Positions 46,667 to 55,862 of a DNA stretch of 64,000 nt are shown one piece after another (position 1 is the stretch's first letter; every line of letters starts with the position of its first letter). The position numbers were made by a program, and so were the translations under genes. The notes under the pieces were generated by a model. It saw only the letters and a program-made list of their open reading frames with translations, did not search any database and was not told the DNA's origin. Origin of the DNA: Bacillus sp. 123MFChir2 (lineage in GTDB: Bacteria > Bacillota > Bacilli > Bacillales > Bacillaceae_G); the NCBI RefSeq assembly GCF_000383235.1, contig NZ_KB910927.1, forward strand, positions 1 through 64,000, in the 5' to 3' direction.

Positions 46667-48010
46667 TCAATAGGATTCCGTTCCTTTTCGTTTCTTTATC
46701 AATACAAGGAAGATGATAAATAACACATTCACACCTACTAAAGCAGCAATAAACGACCAGTTCCATCCTGATTTTTCGGCAAGCGCATATACATTCGCAG
46801 TTTCTCTTTTCAGAACAATGTAATATTTCCCATTTTCTTCTCGCACCCTATCATCTTCTAACAATCCGCGCAGCTCATGATCTTTCCCAAATTCATTTGC
46901 AGCAAGTTCCACCTTTTGTGTTTTCGTTGTGTTATTTATCGCAATAAGCGTTGTTTCACCTTTATACTTGCGCTTTATTATGCTCATACCATCTTTATCA
47001 TTTAATAATTCAAATGTGCCGTAACGAAGAGCTGGTAATGTTTTGCGAAGTTCTCCTAATTTCCCTATATACTGCAAAAACTTCTCATCTGATTTAAAAT
47101 CCATTAACCGCCGATTATCAGGTACCTTTCCGCCATCTAATGCAATTTCAGTACCATAGTATACAAACGGAATACCAGGTGATGTATATAAATAAACAAG
47201 CGCTAATTTCAAGCGGGCCGGTGGATAATATTTATTTTCTTTTGCTTTTCTAACAAAACGCTCCGTTTGGCTATTATCTACATACGTCCCTTCCAAACGA
47301 TCGTCGCCGCTTTTCGTCACATCATACAATGACTTTACAGAAATATTCGGCTTTGCAAACACGTCTGCCATGCGCTCTTGATAAGCTTGATTCCATACTC
47401 CTTTTGCTCCTTCCATTTGCGTATCCGTTATTACAAAAAAATGTTGTTTTACACTTTGTGCAGATGCAATCACTTCATTCAAAACTGACTTCGGAATATT
47501 CTCATTATGTATCAAATAATAACCATCTATATCCGTCTGCTTAATCCATTGTTTCGCATATTCAATCGTGCCCGTTTTATCTTCATTATTCACTACAAAT
47601 TCAAGCATTACTTTCATATCTCGCTCGTGCGCTTCTTGGACGAGTTGCTGCATGTCCTTCACCTGGCCAAAATGTTCATTCATTTTTGTTATATCAGTTG
47701 GATCATACCCATCATAACTACTACTTGCAGTGGGCGGTGACAACAATATAGCAGTAAAGCCCATCTCTTTTATATAATCCAGTCGTTTTATAATCCCTTG
47801 TATATCTCCCCCTTGATATGCTTCTAAACGATTCGCATCAATCCCTTTATCATTTCTCGAATCGCCATTATTAAAACGATCAATCATAATAGAATACACA
47901 ATTTCATCTTCCCACGGCCTCATTTCTTTCGCCGACACATGAATAGGTAATTGAAATACAAACAATAGACATATAAAACATAGAATATATTTCCCTAACT
48001 CCCTCTTCAC
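46667..48010 (-). CDS. Membrane-anchored alpha-amylase family (GH13) protein lacking catalytic residues
   Basis: A 447-residue protein with an N-terminal signal (KYILCFICLLFVFQLPIHVSA), a GH13-like barrel, and a C-terminal membrane anchor (WSFIAALVGVNVLFIIFLVLI then KKRK). Overall it follows Bacillus alpha-amylases (EIVYSIMIDRFNNGD, GIPFVYYGTEIALDGG, DNRRLMDF), but each conserved catalytic region is altered: region I ends VVNNED instead of VxNH; region II reads DGYYLIHNENI, so the nucleophile Asp is Ile167; region III has Asp196 in place of the acid/base Glu; region IV is DNSQ instead of DNHD. The loop domain after region I is also deleted. Start is GTG 48010 after GGGGGAAGC. Likely a non-catalytic carbohydrate-binding protein. 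Confidence 0.88.
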   Translation of the reverse strand: MKRELGKYILCFICLLFVFQLPIHVSAKEMRPWEDEIVYSIMIDRFNNGDSRNDKGIDANRLEAYQGGDIQGIIKRLDYIKEMGFTAILLSPPTASSSYDGYDPTDITKMNEHFGQVKDMQQLVQEAHERDMKVMLEFVVNNEDKTGTIEYAKQWIKQTDIDGYYLIHNENIPKSVLNEVIASAQSVKQHFFVITDTQMEGAKGVWNQAYQERMADVFAKPNISVKSLYDVTKSGDDRLEGTYVDNSQTERFVRKAKENKYYPPARLKLALVYLYTSPGIPFVYYGTEIALDGGKVPDNRRLMDFKSDEKFLQYIGKLGELRKTLPALRYGTFELLNDKDGMSIIKRKYKGETTLIAINNTTKTQKVELAANEFGKDHELRGLLEDDRVREENGKYYIVLKRETANVYALAEKSGWNWSFIAALVGVNVLFIIFLVLIKKRKGTESY

Positions 48011-48163
48011 ATTGCTTCCCCCAAATTTTCTAATTATAAGAAAAGTATAACAATTTAATCCCATCTCGTATACTAACGTATTTCAATTACATAGAAGCGC
48101 TTAGGGATATGTTTGATTGGAAGTTAGACCACCAAGGTAGGTTATGTTTGAACAAAAATTCAG

Positions 48164-48198
48164 CCAAAAAGCTCAGATTAAAAAACTCTGAGCTTTCT
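48164..48198 (-). terminator. Hairpin downstream of asnO
   Basis: AAAGCTCAG-loop-CTGAGCTTT followed by TTTT in the minus sense, about 90 bp past the asnO stop. Confidence 0.7.
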
Positions 48199-48289
48199 CA
48201 TTTTAATATCGAAAACTTATTTTTCTTTACGTTCCACTGCATTTTTAATTTCTTTCAGAAGTTCAATCATTTGCTTTTCATTGCTTGAT

Positions 48290-50137
48290 TTATTCTTTCA
48301 TATCAATCCCATACTCTTTAAACCAAACATGAATTTGCCCCAAATGCGCCAACAACTGCGGTCCTGTCATAAGCTGCCCAAACCAAGGCGTTTGAAATGC
48401 ACTTCCGCCTGATTCAATTAATCCATGCAACTGTTCATTATCAAATAACTCATGGAGAATGGACTGTTTATCCGTTAATAGCTCTTGTAGCCATGATGTG
48501 ACAGCCTTCGTGTAGTATGGATTATGCGTTTTCGGGTATGGACTTTTCTTTCTATACAGCACATCATTTGGCAAGACACCTTCTAACGCCTTGCGCAATA
48601 GACCTTTTTCGCGGTTTTTATACATTTTCATTTCCCAAGGAATATTCCACGCATATTCGACAAGGCGGTGATCAGCAAATGGCACACGTACTTCTAAACT
48701 AGCCCCCATACTCATCCGATCTTTTCGGTCAAGCAGCGTTGTCATAAACCAAATCATATTTAAATAAAATAATTGTCTTCTTTTTGCATCTAATGCACTT
48801 TCTCCTTCTAACGCCGGGGTTTCACGCACTGATTCTTCATAGCGATACTGAACATACTCTTGTAAATTTAGTTTTTTACGCCATTCTTTTTTTAACAATT
48901 GTTCACGAGCCTCTGTTGATCGCATCCACGGAAACGCGCTGGATTGTAAATCATCCTCTCGGTAAAACCACGGATAACCACCAAAAATTTCATCTGCACA
49001 TTCCCCTGATAAACTTACGACAAAATCTTGTTTAATTTCTCGGCAAAACCATAGTAATGAGGAATCGATATCAGCCATCCCCGGCAAGTCACGAACAATG
49101 ACAGCTTCCGTTAAATATTTTGCTAAACTTTCGTTAGAAATTACACAGCGATGATGGATCGTATCAAATGTATTTGTCATTAGCGTAATAAACGGAGCAT
49201 CTGAATTTGGCTGAAATGCATTTGATTTGAAATATTTTTCGTTATCTTCATAATCAATCGAATACGTATGAAGCTTCCCTTTCGCTTCTCGCTCATACGC
49301 CATCGCCGCAAATGCGGTAATCGCGCTGGAGTCGACACCGCCCGATAAAAATGTACAGAGCGGAACATCCGATACTAACTGCCTTGTAATGGCATCTTGC
49401 AATAGAAAACGAACTTGTTCTACCGTTTCTTCAAAATTATGTGTGTGCTCTTCGCTTACAACATTCCAATAGCGCCAAACTTTTAAACCATCTTTCGAAA
49501 ACGTAAGTGCATGACCTGGGCGCAACTCATCAATTCCAGCAAATACACCATGCCCAGGAGTTCGAGACGGACCTAATCCAAATACTTCTGCCAATCCCTC
49601 TGTCGTAATCTCTGCCTTCACATTAGGATGAGCTAAAATCGCTTTTAACTCTGAGCCAAACAATAACCGCCCAGCATCATGTTTATAAAAGAGTGGCTTT
49701 ACTCCTAATCGATCACGCGCAATAAAAACTTTTTCTTCCTGTTCATCCCATACAGCAAATGCATAAATACCATTTAAATGATTTACGCACTGTTCTTTCC
49801 ATTCCACATAAGAAGCGAGCAACACTTCCGTATCAGAATGCCCCTTAAACGTATAACCTCTTTGCAGCAATTCTTTCCGAATATCTTCTGTATTATATAG
49901 TTCGCCGTTATAGCAAATGGCGTAACGTTCTTCTTTTTTCTCCCGCACCATCGGTTGTCTACCGCCTTCAGGGTCGACAACTATTAACCGTTTATGGCCA
50001 AAAGCAACATGATTCAAAAGCCAAACGTTCGTGTCATCCGGACCTCTTTTTGCGAGCGTTTCTGCCATCTTTGTTATTGCTTCTTTTTCCTGTAATAACA
50101 CTTTTGTATAATCAACCCACCCTGTAATGCCGCACAT
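48290..50137 (-). CDS. asnO: Asparagine synthetase (glutamine-hydrolysing), AsnO-like
   Basis: A 615-residue two-domain enzyme. N-terminal glutaminase with catalytic Cys2 exposed after Met removal (MCGITGWVDY), C-terminal synthetase with the PP-loop SGGVDSSAITA. It makes asparagine from aspartate, glutamine and ATP. The frame extends three codons upstream, but Cys must be residue 2, so ATG 50137 (after AAAGGGTGA) is the start. In B. subtilis asnO (yisO) is the sporulation-associated paralogue and neighbours yisN, as here. Confidence 0.95.
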   Translation of the reverse strand: MCGITGWVDYTKVLLQEKEAITKMAETLAKRGPDDTNVWLLNHVAFGHKRLIVVDPEGGRQPMVREKKEERYAICYNGELYNTEDIRKELLQRGYTFKGHSDTEVLLASYVEWKEQCVNHLNGIYAFAVWDEQEEKVFIARDRLGVKPLFYKHDAGRLLFGSELKAILAHPNVKAEITTEGLAEVFGLGPSRTPGHGVFAGIDELRPGHALTFSKDGLKVWRYWNVVSEEHTHNFEETVEQVRFLLQDAITRQLVSDVPLCTFLSGGVDSSAITAFAAMAYEREAKGKLHTYSIDYEDNEKYFKSNAFQPNSDAPFITLMTNTFDTIHHRCVISNESLAKYLTEAVIVRDLPGMADIDSSLLWFCREIKQDFVVSLSGECADEIFGGYPWFYREDDLQSSAFPWMRSTEAREQLLKKEWRKKLNLQEYVQYRYEESVRETPALEGESALDAKRRQLFYLNMIWFMTTLLDRKDRMSMGASLEVRVPFADHRLVEYAWNIPWEMKMYKNREKGLLRKALEGVLPNDVLYRKKSPYPKTHNPYYTKAVTSWLQELLTDKQSILHELFDNEQLHGLIESGGSAFQTPWFGQLMTGPQLLAHLGQIHVWFKEYGIDMKE

Positions 50138-50214
50138 TGCGATCACCCTTTCTCATCTCATATCCGCAGTCTGTTTTTATTCTATGCCCAATTTTAATTG
50201 TACGTTCCTATGTT

Positions 50215-50370
50215 ATGAAAACTCCCTCCACTGATCTCCTTGGATCTTGAAGTGGGGGTTTCTCGTGTATCCCCTTTACCAGATGCTTAACACGAGTGGA
50301 GTTGACACTGCTGCCTGATGGCACACCCCCTCTATTCCATCGCCAAACGCCTTTGAAACTGCTTTTTTCA
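50215..50370 (-). mobile_element. Probable orphan 3' end of an IS200/IS605-type (TnpB) element
   Basis: On the minus strand the segment runs GATGGAATAGAGGGGGTGTG, later GTGTCAACTCCACTCGTG, and ends with a hairpin CCCCCACT-loop-AGTGGAGGG then GTTTTCAT. This layout (structured GC-richer stretch, then a terminal hairpin of the CCCAC/GTGGG type) is what I recall for the right end and omega-RNA region of IS605-family elements in Bacillus. It is clearly unlike the AT-rich neighbours. No tnpA or tnpB reading frame is present. Identification is from memory only. Confidence 0.45.
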
Positions 50371-50455
50371 ATTATAAATTACCTATTTTTGGATAAACAA
50401 TGACCGAACTGTCTATAACAAGAACAGAAACTTCTATATAAAGGAGCGAACACGA

Positions 50456-51007
50456 ATGAAACAGCGTAAACATATTTTGTATAGTCAACCGCGTGCTCAT
50501 ACAATTGGAAATGTGGAATATATAAACGAAGAATGGATATTTTTTGACGAAGAAAGCGATGAGGCTTTTTTACTAGAAGATATAATTGAAGATGGATTTG
50601 AGATTTTATATAACAATAATTGGTTACCCGCTCGTTTTTATGAACATAATATTTTGCAAGTAGCAAATGAACATCATCCGCTGCAAAACGGCGAAACCAT
50701 TCGCATTCGAAAGAAACTGCTGACAAGCTACCATGAGTGGATAGAAGAGCTTTCAGATTCATCCTTTTCACTTGTCACGGAAGCTTTGCAATCACTAGGC
50801 TACTCTTTATACGACTGCATCTATGCTCACAATTTTTTATCATTCCATCGAAAAGACCATTCATGCGAAGGCGTTAATATTCTCTTATTTGATAATGAAG
50901 AAATGATTTGCGCCCTCCATCATCATTATGTCCGCTATTCTACAAATAGTAAGGATCTATTTAAAATGACAAAAGCAGATGGAGATGAATTGCACGTTGG
51001 AAATTAA
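50456..51007 (+). CDS. yisN: DUF2777-type protein (YisN-like)
   Basis: A 183-residue soluble acidic protein without recognised catalytic motifs. Size, content (NEEWIFFDEESDEAFLLED) and position between asnO and yisL match B. subtilis YisN (DUF2777). Function unknown. ATG has AAAGGAGCGAAC upstream. Confidence 0.75.
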   Translation: MKQRKHILYSQPRAHTIGNVEYINEEWIFFDEESDEAFLLEDIIEDGFEILYNNNWLPARFYEHNILQVANEHHPLQNGETIRIRKKLLTSYHEWIEELSDSSFSLVTEALQSLGYSLYDCIYAHNFLSFHRKDHSCEGVNILLFDNEEMICALHHHYVRYSTNSKDLFKMTKADGDELHVGN

Positions 51008-51011
51008 CAAT

Positions 51012-51057
51012 AAAAGCACGTTAATCTCACTTATAGAGCGAGATAACGTGCTTCTTT
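51012..51057. terminator. Bidirectional terminator between yisN and yisL
   Basis: AAGCACGTTAATCTC-loop-GAGATAACGTGCTT with flanking A and T runs. Confidence 0.9.
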
Positions 51058-51059
51058 GT

Positions 51060-51413
51060 TTAAGCAAATGGCGAAAACCCTAGCGGTAATCGTAAACCAA
51101 GATATAATACAACTACAAACATAATAACAAATTGAGCCCAAAACGCCCCTGTTGCTTTCTGTTTACTTGCTTTCACAAGAACCATTTCCATTGAAGCAAT
51201 TACCCAGATGCCAACAAGCATTTTAATCCCATACATCATAGGCATCCAATGGACATCTTTATAAATTAATAATCCTGATGCAATAATTAAGATGTACAGT
51301 AAGCGAACTACCATGTGCATACCTTTTGCCTTTTTCCCACTCGTATACATCGAATATGCCACAAAAAACAAAATAATCCCAAGTGCCCATGCCGTAATGT
51401 GCATATGTACCAT
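51060..51413 (-). CDS. yisL: YisL family membrane protein (DUF1516)
   Basis: A 117-residue protein with four membrane helices ([56 protein letters not shown] and [19 protein letters not shown]), matching YisL. The frame is open to 51440, but ATG 51413 begins the conserved MVHMHITAW and has AGAGGAGGAAG upstream. Function unknown. Confidence 0.88.
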   Translation of the reverse strand: MVHMHITAWALGIILFFVAYSMYTSGKKAKGMHMVVRLLYILIIASGLLIYKDVHWMPMMYGIKMLVGIWVIASMEMVLVKASKQKATGAFWAQFVIMFVVVLYLGLRLPLGFSPFA

Positions 51414-51565
51414 ATAAATTTCTTCCTCCTCTTTTCCCAAACTTTTTCACTTTATATGATACCACGTCCGTTTCTTTTCAGGAAATATTTCGCTTTTTCG
51501 TTACTTAAATGATATAATATTTAGAGTATTTACAAACTTCTTGTAAAAACAAAGGGGGAGCTAGC

Positions 51566-52756
51566 ATGATTCAAACAAAGGACATTATCGAATTAACAGA
51601 AACTTACGGCGCAAATAACTATCATCCACTTCCAATCGTAATTGCGAAAGCTGAAGGTGTTTGGGTAGAAGATCCAGAAGGCAATCGTTATATGGACATG
51701 CTCAGTGCATATTCTGCTGTAAACCAAGGGCATCGTCATCCAAAAATTATTCAAGCACTTATCGACCAAGCTGGGCGTGTAACATTAACATCACGTGCAT
51801 TTCACAGTGATCAATTAGGTCCTTGGTATGAAAAAGTTGCGAATTTAACAAATAAAAATATGATTTTACCAATGAATACAGGTGCGGAAGCTGTTGAAAC
51901 CGCTATCAAAACAGCAAGACGCTGGGCATATGATGTGAAAAAAGTAGAAGAAAATAAAGCGGAAATTATTGTCTGCGTAGATAACTTCCATGGCCGCACA
52001 ATGGGTGCTGTGTCCATGTCATCCAATGATGAATATAAACGCGGATTTGGACCAATGCTTCCAGGTATTGTTGTGATTCCTTACGGCGATATCGACGCAT
52101 TAAAAGGGGCAATTACACCAAATACAGCTGCCTTTATTTTAGAGCCAATCCAAGGCGAAGCTGGTATTAACATTCCACCAGCAGGATTCTTACAAGAAGC
52201 ATACAATGTATGTAAAGAAGAAAATGTATTATTTATCGCAGATGAAATCCAAACAGGCTTAGGCCGTACAGGAAAATTATTTGCATGTGATTGGGACAAT
52301 GTTATTCCTGATATGTACATTCTTGGAAAAGCACTAGGCGGCGGTGTATTCCCAATTTCTTGCGTTGCTGCAAATCGTGACATTTTAGAAGTATTTGAGC
52401 CAGGCTCTCACGGTTCTACATTCGGCGGTAATCCATTAGCTTGTGCAGTTTCTCTTGCTTCTCTAGATGTACTATTGGAAGAAAAATTAACAGAACGCTC
52501 TTTACAATTAGGAGAAAAGCTGTTAAATCAATTACGTGAAATTGACAATCCAATGATTACAGATGTGCGCGGAAGAGGATTATTTATCGGTATCGAATTA
52601 AATGAATCTGCACGCCCTTACTGTGAACAATTAAAAGCAGCTGGTTTACTATGTAAAGAAACACATGAAAATGTAATCCGCATTGCTCCCCCACTTGTTA
52701 TTTCTGAAGAAGATTTACAATGGGCATTCGAAAAAATTAAAGAAGTATTATCTTAA
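51566..52756 (+). CDS. rocD: Ornithine aminotransferase
   Basis: A 396-residue class III PLP aminotransferase converting ornithine and 2-oxoglutarate to glutamate semialdehyde and glutamate in arginine catabolism. It has the [16 protein letters not shown] segment (PLP pyridine contact) and the Schiff-base lysine in [17 protein letters not shown]. The ribosome site GGGGGAG precedes ATG, and TATAAT (51514-51519 region) is a likely -10. Not linked to rocA or rocF here. Confidence 0.94.
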   Translation: MIQTKDIIELTETYGANNYHPLPIVIAKAEGVWVEDPEGNRYMDMLSAYSAVNQGHRHPKIIQALIDQAGRVTLTSRAFHSDQLGPWYEKVANLTNKNMILPMNTGAEAVETAIKTARRWAYDVKKVEENKAEIIVCVDNFHGRTMGAVSMSSNDEYKRGFGPMLPGIVVIPYGDIDALKGAITPNTAAFILEPIQGEAGINIPPAGFLQEAYNVCKEENVLFIADEIQTGLGRTGKLFACDWDNVIPDMYILGKALGGGVFPISCVAANRDILEVFEPGSHGSTFGGNPLACAVSLASLDVLLEEKLTERSLQLGEKLLNQLREIDNPMITDVRGRGLFIGIELNESARPYCEQLKAAGLLCKETHENVIRIAPPLVISEEDLQWAFEKIKEVLS

Positions 52757-52759
52757 TAC

Positions 52760-52798
52760 CAAAGAAGGTTGCCCGTTAAAAGGCAACCTTCTTTTTGC
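52760..52798. terminator. Bidirectional terminator after rocD
   Basis: AAGAAGGTTGCC-loop-GGCAACCTTCTTTTT. Confidence 0.93.
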
Positions 52799-53292
52799 TA
52801 TGCAATGGTCCTAACGATATACAACAGACTAGCTAGAATAGGAAACATGAGTAAAATACCGATGATACACGATATCCACACGTGCTTCCATTTCCACCAA
52901 CTACATACACTCCCTTTCCAAAACAAAAACAATGAAAAAGGAATGACTAAGAATAAAGCTGTACCAAATCCAGGCACATACCCTCTCTTTAAAATTGCCC
53001 CTACAAGATGAACAATCCCATTCATAAAAATCATGGCTTGTGTAAACAACACCATATATAACGTAATCTTCTTCAAAAACAGATTGTGTATAAGCACAAC
53101 CCCGCACACAAAAACAGTTAATATGAGTAGTGCTATGAAAAAATGCTTAAATTGCAGCATATTCTCTTCCATTTGAACCGGGAGGAAATACTTCATTTCC
53201 GGAAAAAAATAATACTCTTCTGCATTATGCAAAGCAAAAATAATTGGAATCAGCCAGAAATATGAAGAACGTGCCTTTTTATTTGACACCAT
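52798..53292 (-). CDS. HXXEE domain membrane protein
   Basis: A 164-residue protein with about five membrane helices. The motif HNAEE (in FALHNAEEYYFFPEMK) defines the HXXEE domain family, whose function is unknown. ATG 53292 overlaps the end of yisK by 14 bp, implying coupled translation with that decarboxylase/hydrolase gene; the longer frame start (53310) would overlap further and lacks support. Confidence 0.8.
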   Translation of the reverse strand: MVSNKKARSSYFWLIPIIFALHNAEEYYFFPEMKYFLPVQMEENMLQFKHFFIALLILTVFVCGVVLIHNLFLKKITLYMVLFTQAMIFMNGIVHLVGAILKRGYVPGFGTALFLVIPFSLFLFWKGSVCSWWKWKHVWISCIIGILLMFPILASLLYIVRTIA

Positions 53293-54178
53293 TACGAAGC
53301 GTTCCAACATCTTCTACAGTAACAACAACCTCATCACCAGCATGTAAAAATCGCGGTGGTTGAAACCCTTTTCCAACTCCGGCTGGTGTTCCAGTTGCAA
53401 TAATATCACCTGGTTCTAACGTCATTCCTTTACTTACAATGGAGATAATTTCTTCAATGGAAAATATCATGTTTGCCGTTGAAGAAGATTGGCGTACTTC
53501 CCCGTTCACCTTCGTTTCAATATGAAGATCATTCGGATTCCCAATCATTGAGTGATGCACAATAGCAGGTCCCATTGGACAAAACGTGTCAAAGCTTTTT
53601 CCAAGGAAAAATTGCTTATGTTTCTTTTGAATATCTCTAGCTGTAACATCGTTTATAATCGTATAACCAAACACGTAATGAATGGCATCTTCTTTTTGAA
53701 TTTCCTTTCCACGCTTGCCGATTACAATTGCAAGCTCTCCTTCATAATCAAGCTCACTTGTCGCATGTGGATGACTATAAATTTGATCCCCATCGCCAAT
53801 TACCGTTGTTGGAGCCTTTGTAAAAATAATAAGATTTTCTGGAGTGATTCCCTCTTTGTCCATTTCGATTACATGCTCACGATAGTTCTTTCCAACACAA
53901 AGAATATTTTTTCTCGGTCTTGGAATAGGAGCCAATAACTTAACTTCCGATAATGGATAATAAGCATCTTTACCATGTTCTTTCGCCCATTCGACAATCT
54001 CATTTACTTTCGTAATAAAGGATTCTCCTTGTTCCATGCACTCTAACATCGTAATAGGAATCGTAACTTTTTCTTCTTTTTTCCTCTGTGCTTCCCTTAC
54101 ATGCAACACCGTTTGTGATGTTTCGTCTACAACACCAACAAACACTTTTTCATCTGTTTTTGCTGTCACAAACCGCAC
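53279..54178 (-). CDS. yisK: Fumarylacetoacetate hydrolase family protein (YisK-like)
   Basis: A 299-residue FAH-fold enzyme. The conserved core is CVGKNYREHVIEM, ELDYEGELAIVIGKRG, NDVTARDIQ and GDIIATGTPAGVGKG; the metal ligands Glu-x-Glu and Asp lie in DYEGELA and downstream. B. subtilis YisK is an oxaloacetate decarboxylase associated with Mbl. Start is uncertain: an ATG at 54205 lacks a site, whereas GTG 54178 begins VRFVTAKTDEK, the usual family start, with GGGATG upstream. The gene is in the yisK-yisL-yisN order of B. subtilis, with rocD inserted. Confidence 0.9.
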   Translation of the reverse strand: MRFVTAKTDEKVFVGVVDETSQTVLHVREAQRKKEEKVTIPITMLECMEQGESFITKVNEIVEWAKEHGKDAYYPLSEVKLLAPIPRPRKNILCVGKNYREHVIEMDKEGITPENLIIFTKAPTTVIGDGDQIYSHPHATSELDYEGELAIVIGKRGKEIQKEDAIHYVFGYTIINDVTARDIQKKHKQFFLGKSFDTFCPMGPAIVHHSMIGNPNDLHIETKVNGEVRQSSSTANMIFSIEEIISIVSKGMTLEPGDIIATGTPAGVGKGFQPPRFLHAGDEVVVTVEDVGTLRNGVK

Positions 54179-54419
54179 GTTTCCACATCCCATCTTCAAG
54201 TTCATACTGTAATTGTATTCGTACCTACTAACAAAAATCCTCCCGAAAATATTTTTAATTTACAATATTCTCGCTATTGTTCACATAATCGAAAAAATTT
54301 TTTGCCAAAATATGTAGAATCCCTTCTTCTTTTAGCGAATGAGTTTCTTTTTTATGGAAATTTTGTATAATATGTACTACGGACACACCTAAAATCTATA
54401 AGGAGACGGAGCCGATTCT

Positions 54420-54599
54420 ATGTTTGAGCAAGCGATTGAAAAAAAACGTGAAAAAATGAAATACTTGGCCAAACGATACGGAATGACATCTCAAAAAACA
54501 GTTAGTTGTAGTCAAGAGCTGGACAGGCTCTTAAATGTTATATTACTCATTCAAATAGATGATATGCCAACTCATCATACAGACGTGCACTCTCGCTAA
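54420..54599 (+). CDS. Spo0E-like sporulation regulatory aspartyl-phosphate phosphatase
   Basis: A 59-residue protein beginning MFEQAIEKKREKMKYLAKRY, with the family signature SQELDRLLNVIL (consensus SxxLD) in its second half. Spo0E-type phosphatases dephosphorylate Spo0A-P and delay sporulation. AAGGAGACGG precedes ATG. In B. subtilis the Spo0E-family yisI is likewise next to the gerP operon. The stop codon lies in its terminator. Confidence 0.88.
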   Translation: MFEQAIEKKREKMKYLAKRYGMTSQKTVSCSQELDRLLNVILLIQIDDMPTHHTDVHSR

Positions 54600-54617
54600 G
54601 TGCACGTTTTTTATTTT
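54582..54617 (+). terminator. Terminator of the Spo0E-like gene
   Basis: ACGTGCACT-loop-AGTGCACGT followed by TTTTTTATTTT. Confidence 0.93.
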
Positions 54618-54627
54618 AAAAAAACAG

Positions 54628-54657
54628 ACACATATTTGCCCAGACGCCCATACAATA
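54628..54657 (+). promoter_or_regulatory. Likely sigma-K promoter of gerPABCDEF
   Basis: CATACAATA (54649-54657) fits the sigma-K -10 consensus CATANNNTA, with ACAC about 17 bp upstream as a -35. gerP operons are known to be transcribed in the mother cell under sigma-K. Confidence 0.55.
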
Positions 54658-54736
54658 ATAGAGTAAAACTCCCATCATAAACATTCGGAGTAAAAAGGGG
54701 CAAATACAAAAATTTTTCACATGAAAGGTGTTTTCT

Positions 54737-54958
54737 ATGCCTGCAATGGTTGGACACATTAATATTGTTAATATCGGATCAAGCGGTGTATTGCACATTG
54801 GTGATGTATTTGCTATTCGTCCTATTAGTTATTCCCGTGCATTTGCAGGAGCGGGTTCTTTTAATGTTGGAGAAAATGTATCTGTATATAATTACGAAAG
54901 TACGACAAATGTAAATGATAATGACATTATCGATCAGCCAATTACTGCTACTTATTAA
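54737..54958 (+). CDS. gerPA: Spore germination protein GerPA
   Basis: A 73-residue protein, MPAMVGHINIVNIGSSGVLH then IGDVFAIRP and FNVGENVSVYNYES, closely matching GerPA; GerPF shares the same VNIG...GDVF and GSFNVGEN plan. GerP proteins let germinants pass through the spore coat. First of six genes. ATG 54737 after AAAGGTG; the in-frame GTG 9 bp upstream is rejected. Confidence 0.93.
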   Translation: MPAMVGHINIVNIGSSGVLHIGDVFAIRPISYSRAFAGAGSFNVGENVSVYNYESTTNVNDNDIIDQPITATY

Positions 54959-54973
54959 AGGAGGGAATAGAAA

Positions 54974-55180
54974 TTGAAACTATTTGTACACCAAAGTATT
55001 ATCATTAACAATTTAAGGGTAGATAGTATTACAACTTCATCTGTCTTTCAAATCGGAAGTGCCGGCAGTATTAAAACATTATCAAAGTTCTCTAATACAG
55101 GCGGATTCACACAACCAACCCCTCCGCTAACAGCCGAGGGACAAATTATTTCTATTTCCCCTCCTCCTAGTTCTTCTTAA
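54974..55180 (+). CDS. gerPB: Spore germination protein GerPB
   Basis: A 68-residue protein starting at TTG 54974 after AAAGGAGGGAATAG. It has the GerPB pattern SIIINNLRVDSITTSSVFQIGSAG and a proline/serine-rich end (SISPPPSSS). Second gene of the gerP operon. Confidence 0.92.
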   Translation: MKLFVHQSIIINNLRVDSITTSSVFQIGSAGSIKTLSKFSNTGGFTQPTPPLTAEGQIISISPPPSSS

Positions 55181-55241
55181 CGTACTAATATCATAGACAT
55201 ATACCAATCCCCCCTCCAGATTGAAAAGGAGGCTTCTAGCA

Positions 55242-55856
55242 GTGAGTCAAGATTTATATACTTTTTTACAGCAAATGCAACAATTCATTCAACAACAACA
55301 AGAGAAAATTAATGCTCTAGAAACAAAACTAGCGCAGCTAACTGAGCAAATAGAAGAACTAAAGCAGCGTCCATCCTCTTCCATTGGAAAAGTCGAATAT
55401 AAATTTGATCAGCTAAAAGTCGAAAATTTAAATGGTACATTAAATATTGGTTTAAATCCATTTACGAGTAGTGGAGAAATGATCGAAGACTTTGATGTAG
55501 CTACCGAAACATTAAAAGTAAATCCTGAGACTCAGATAAATCCCGATTTTTATCAAGACATCATTCAAGAAATGCATCGCTATTTAGACGAAGAAGCATA
55601 TAGTCGTATTCTTTACTTTGAACAAGAAGAACGAGCACCTCTTGACGATATGTACCGTCAAATGATGATCGATGATATAAAGCAACAAATGGAACACCGT
55701 CTTCCATACTATTTATCTCAAGTACAGCCGCATCCAGAAATTACATCTAATCCACAGTATATGAAAGATCTCATTGTCCAAGCAATGAAACAAGATATCG
55801 ATAAAGCATTTCTTTCCTTTATTCAGCATATACCGCGTAACTTCCGAAAGGAGTAA
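55242..55856 (+). CDS. gerPC: Spore germination protein GerPC
   Basis: A 204-residue protein with an N-terminal coiled coil (about residues 5-45, Gln- and Glu-rich) and an acidic middle, the largest gerP product. The open frame begins at TTG 55221, but that codon lies inside the AAAAGGAGG region; GTG 55242 (VSQDLYTFLQ) is correctly spaced and gives the usual length. Confidence 0.92.
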   Translation: MSQDLYTFLQQMQQFIQQQQEKINALETKLAQLTEQIEELKQRPSSSIGKVEYKFDQLKVENLNGTLNIGLNPFTSSGEMIEDFDVATETLKVNPETQINPDFYQDIIQEMHRYLDEEAYSRILYFEQEERAPLDDMYRQMMIDDIKQQMEHRLPYYLSQVQPHPEITSNPQYMKDLIVQAMKQDIDKAFLSFIQHIPRNFRKE

Positions 55857-55862
55857 ATGCAT

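Noticed and set aside
48206-48281. Minus-strand tail NEKQMIELLKEIKNAVERKEK after asnO
   Set aside because: Plausible end of a small helical protein, but no start codon with a ribosome site in that frame; it could be a remnant.
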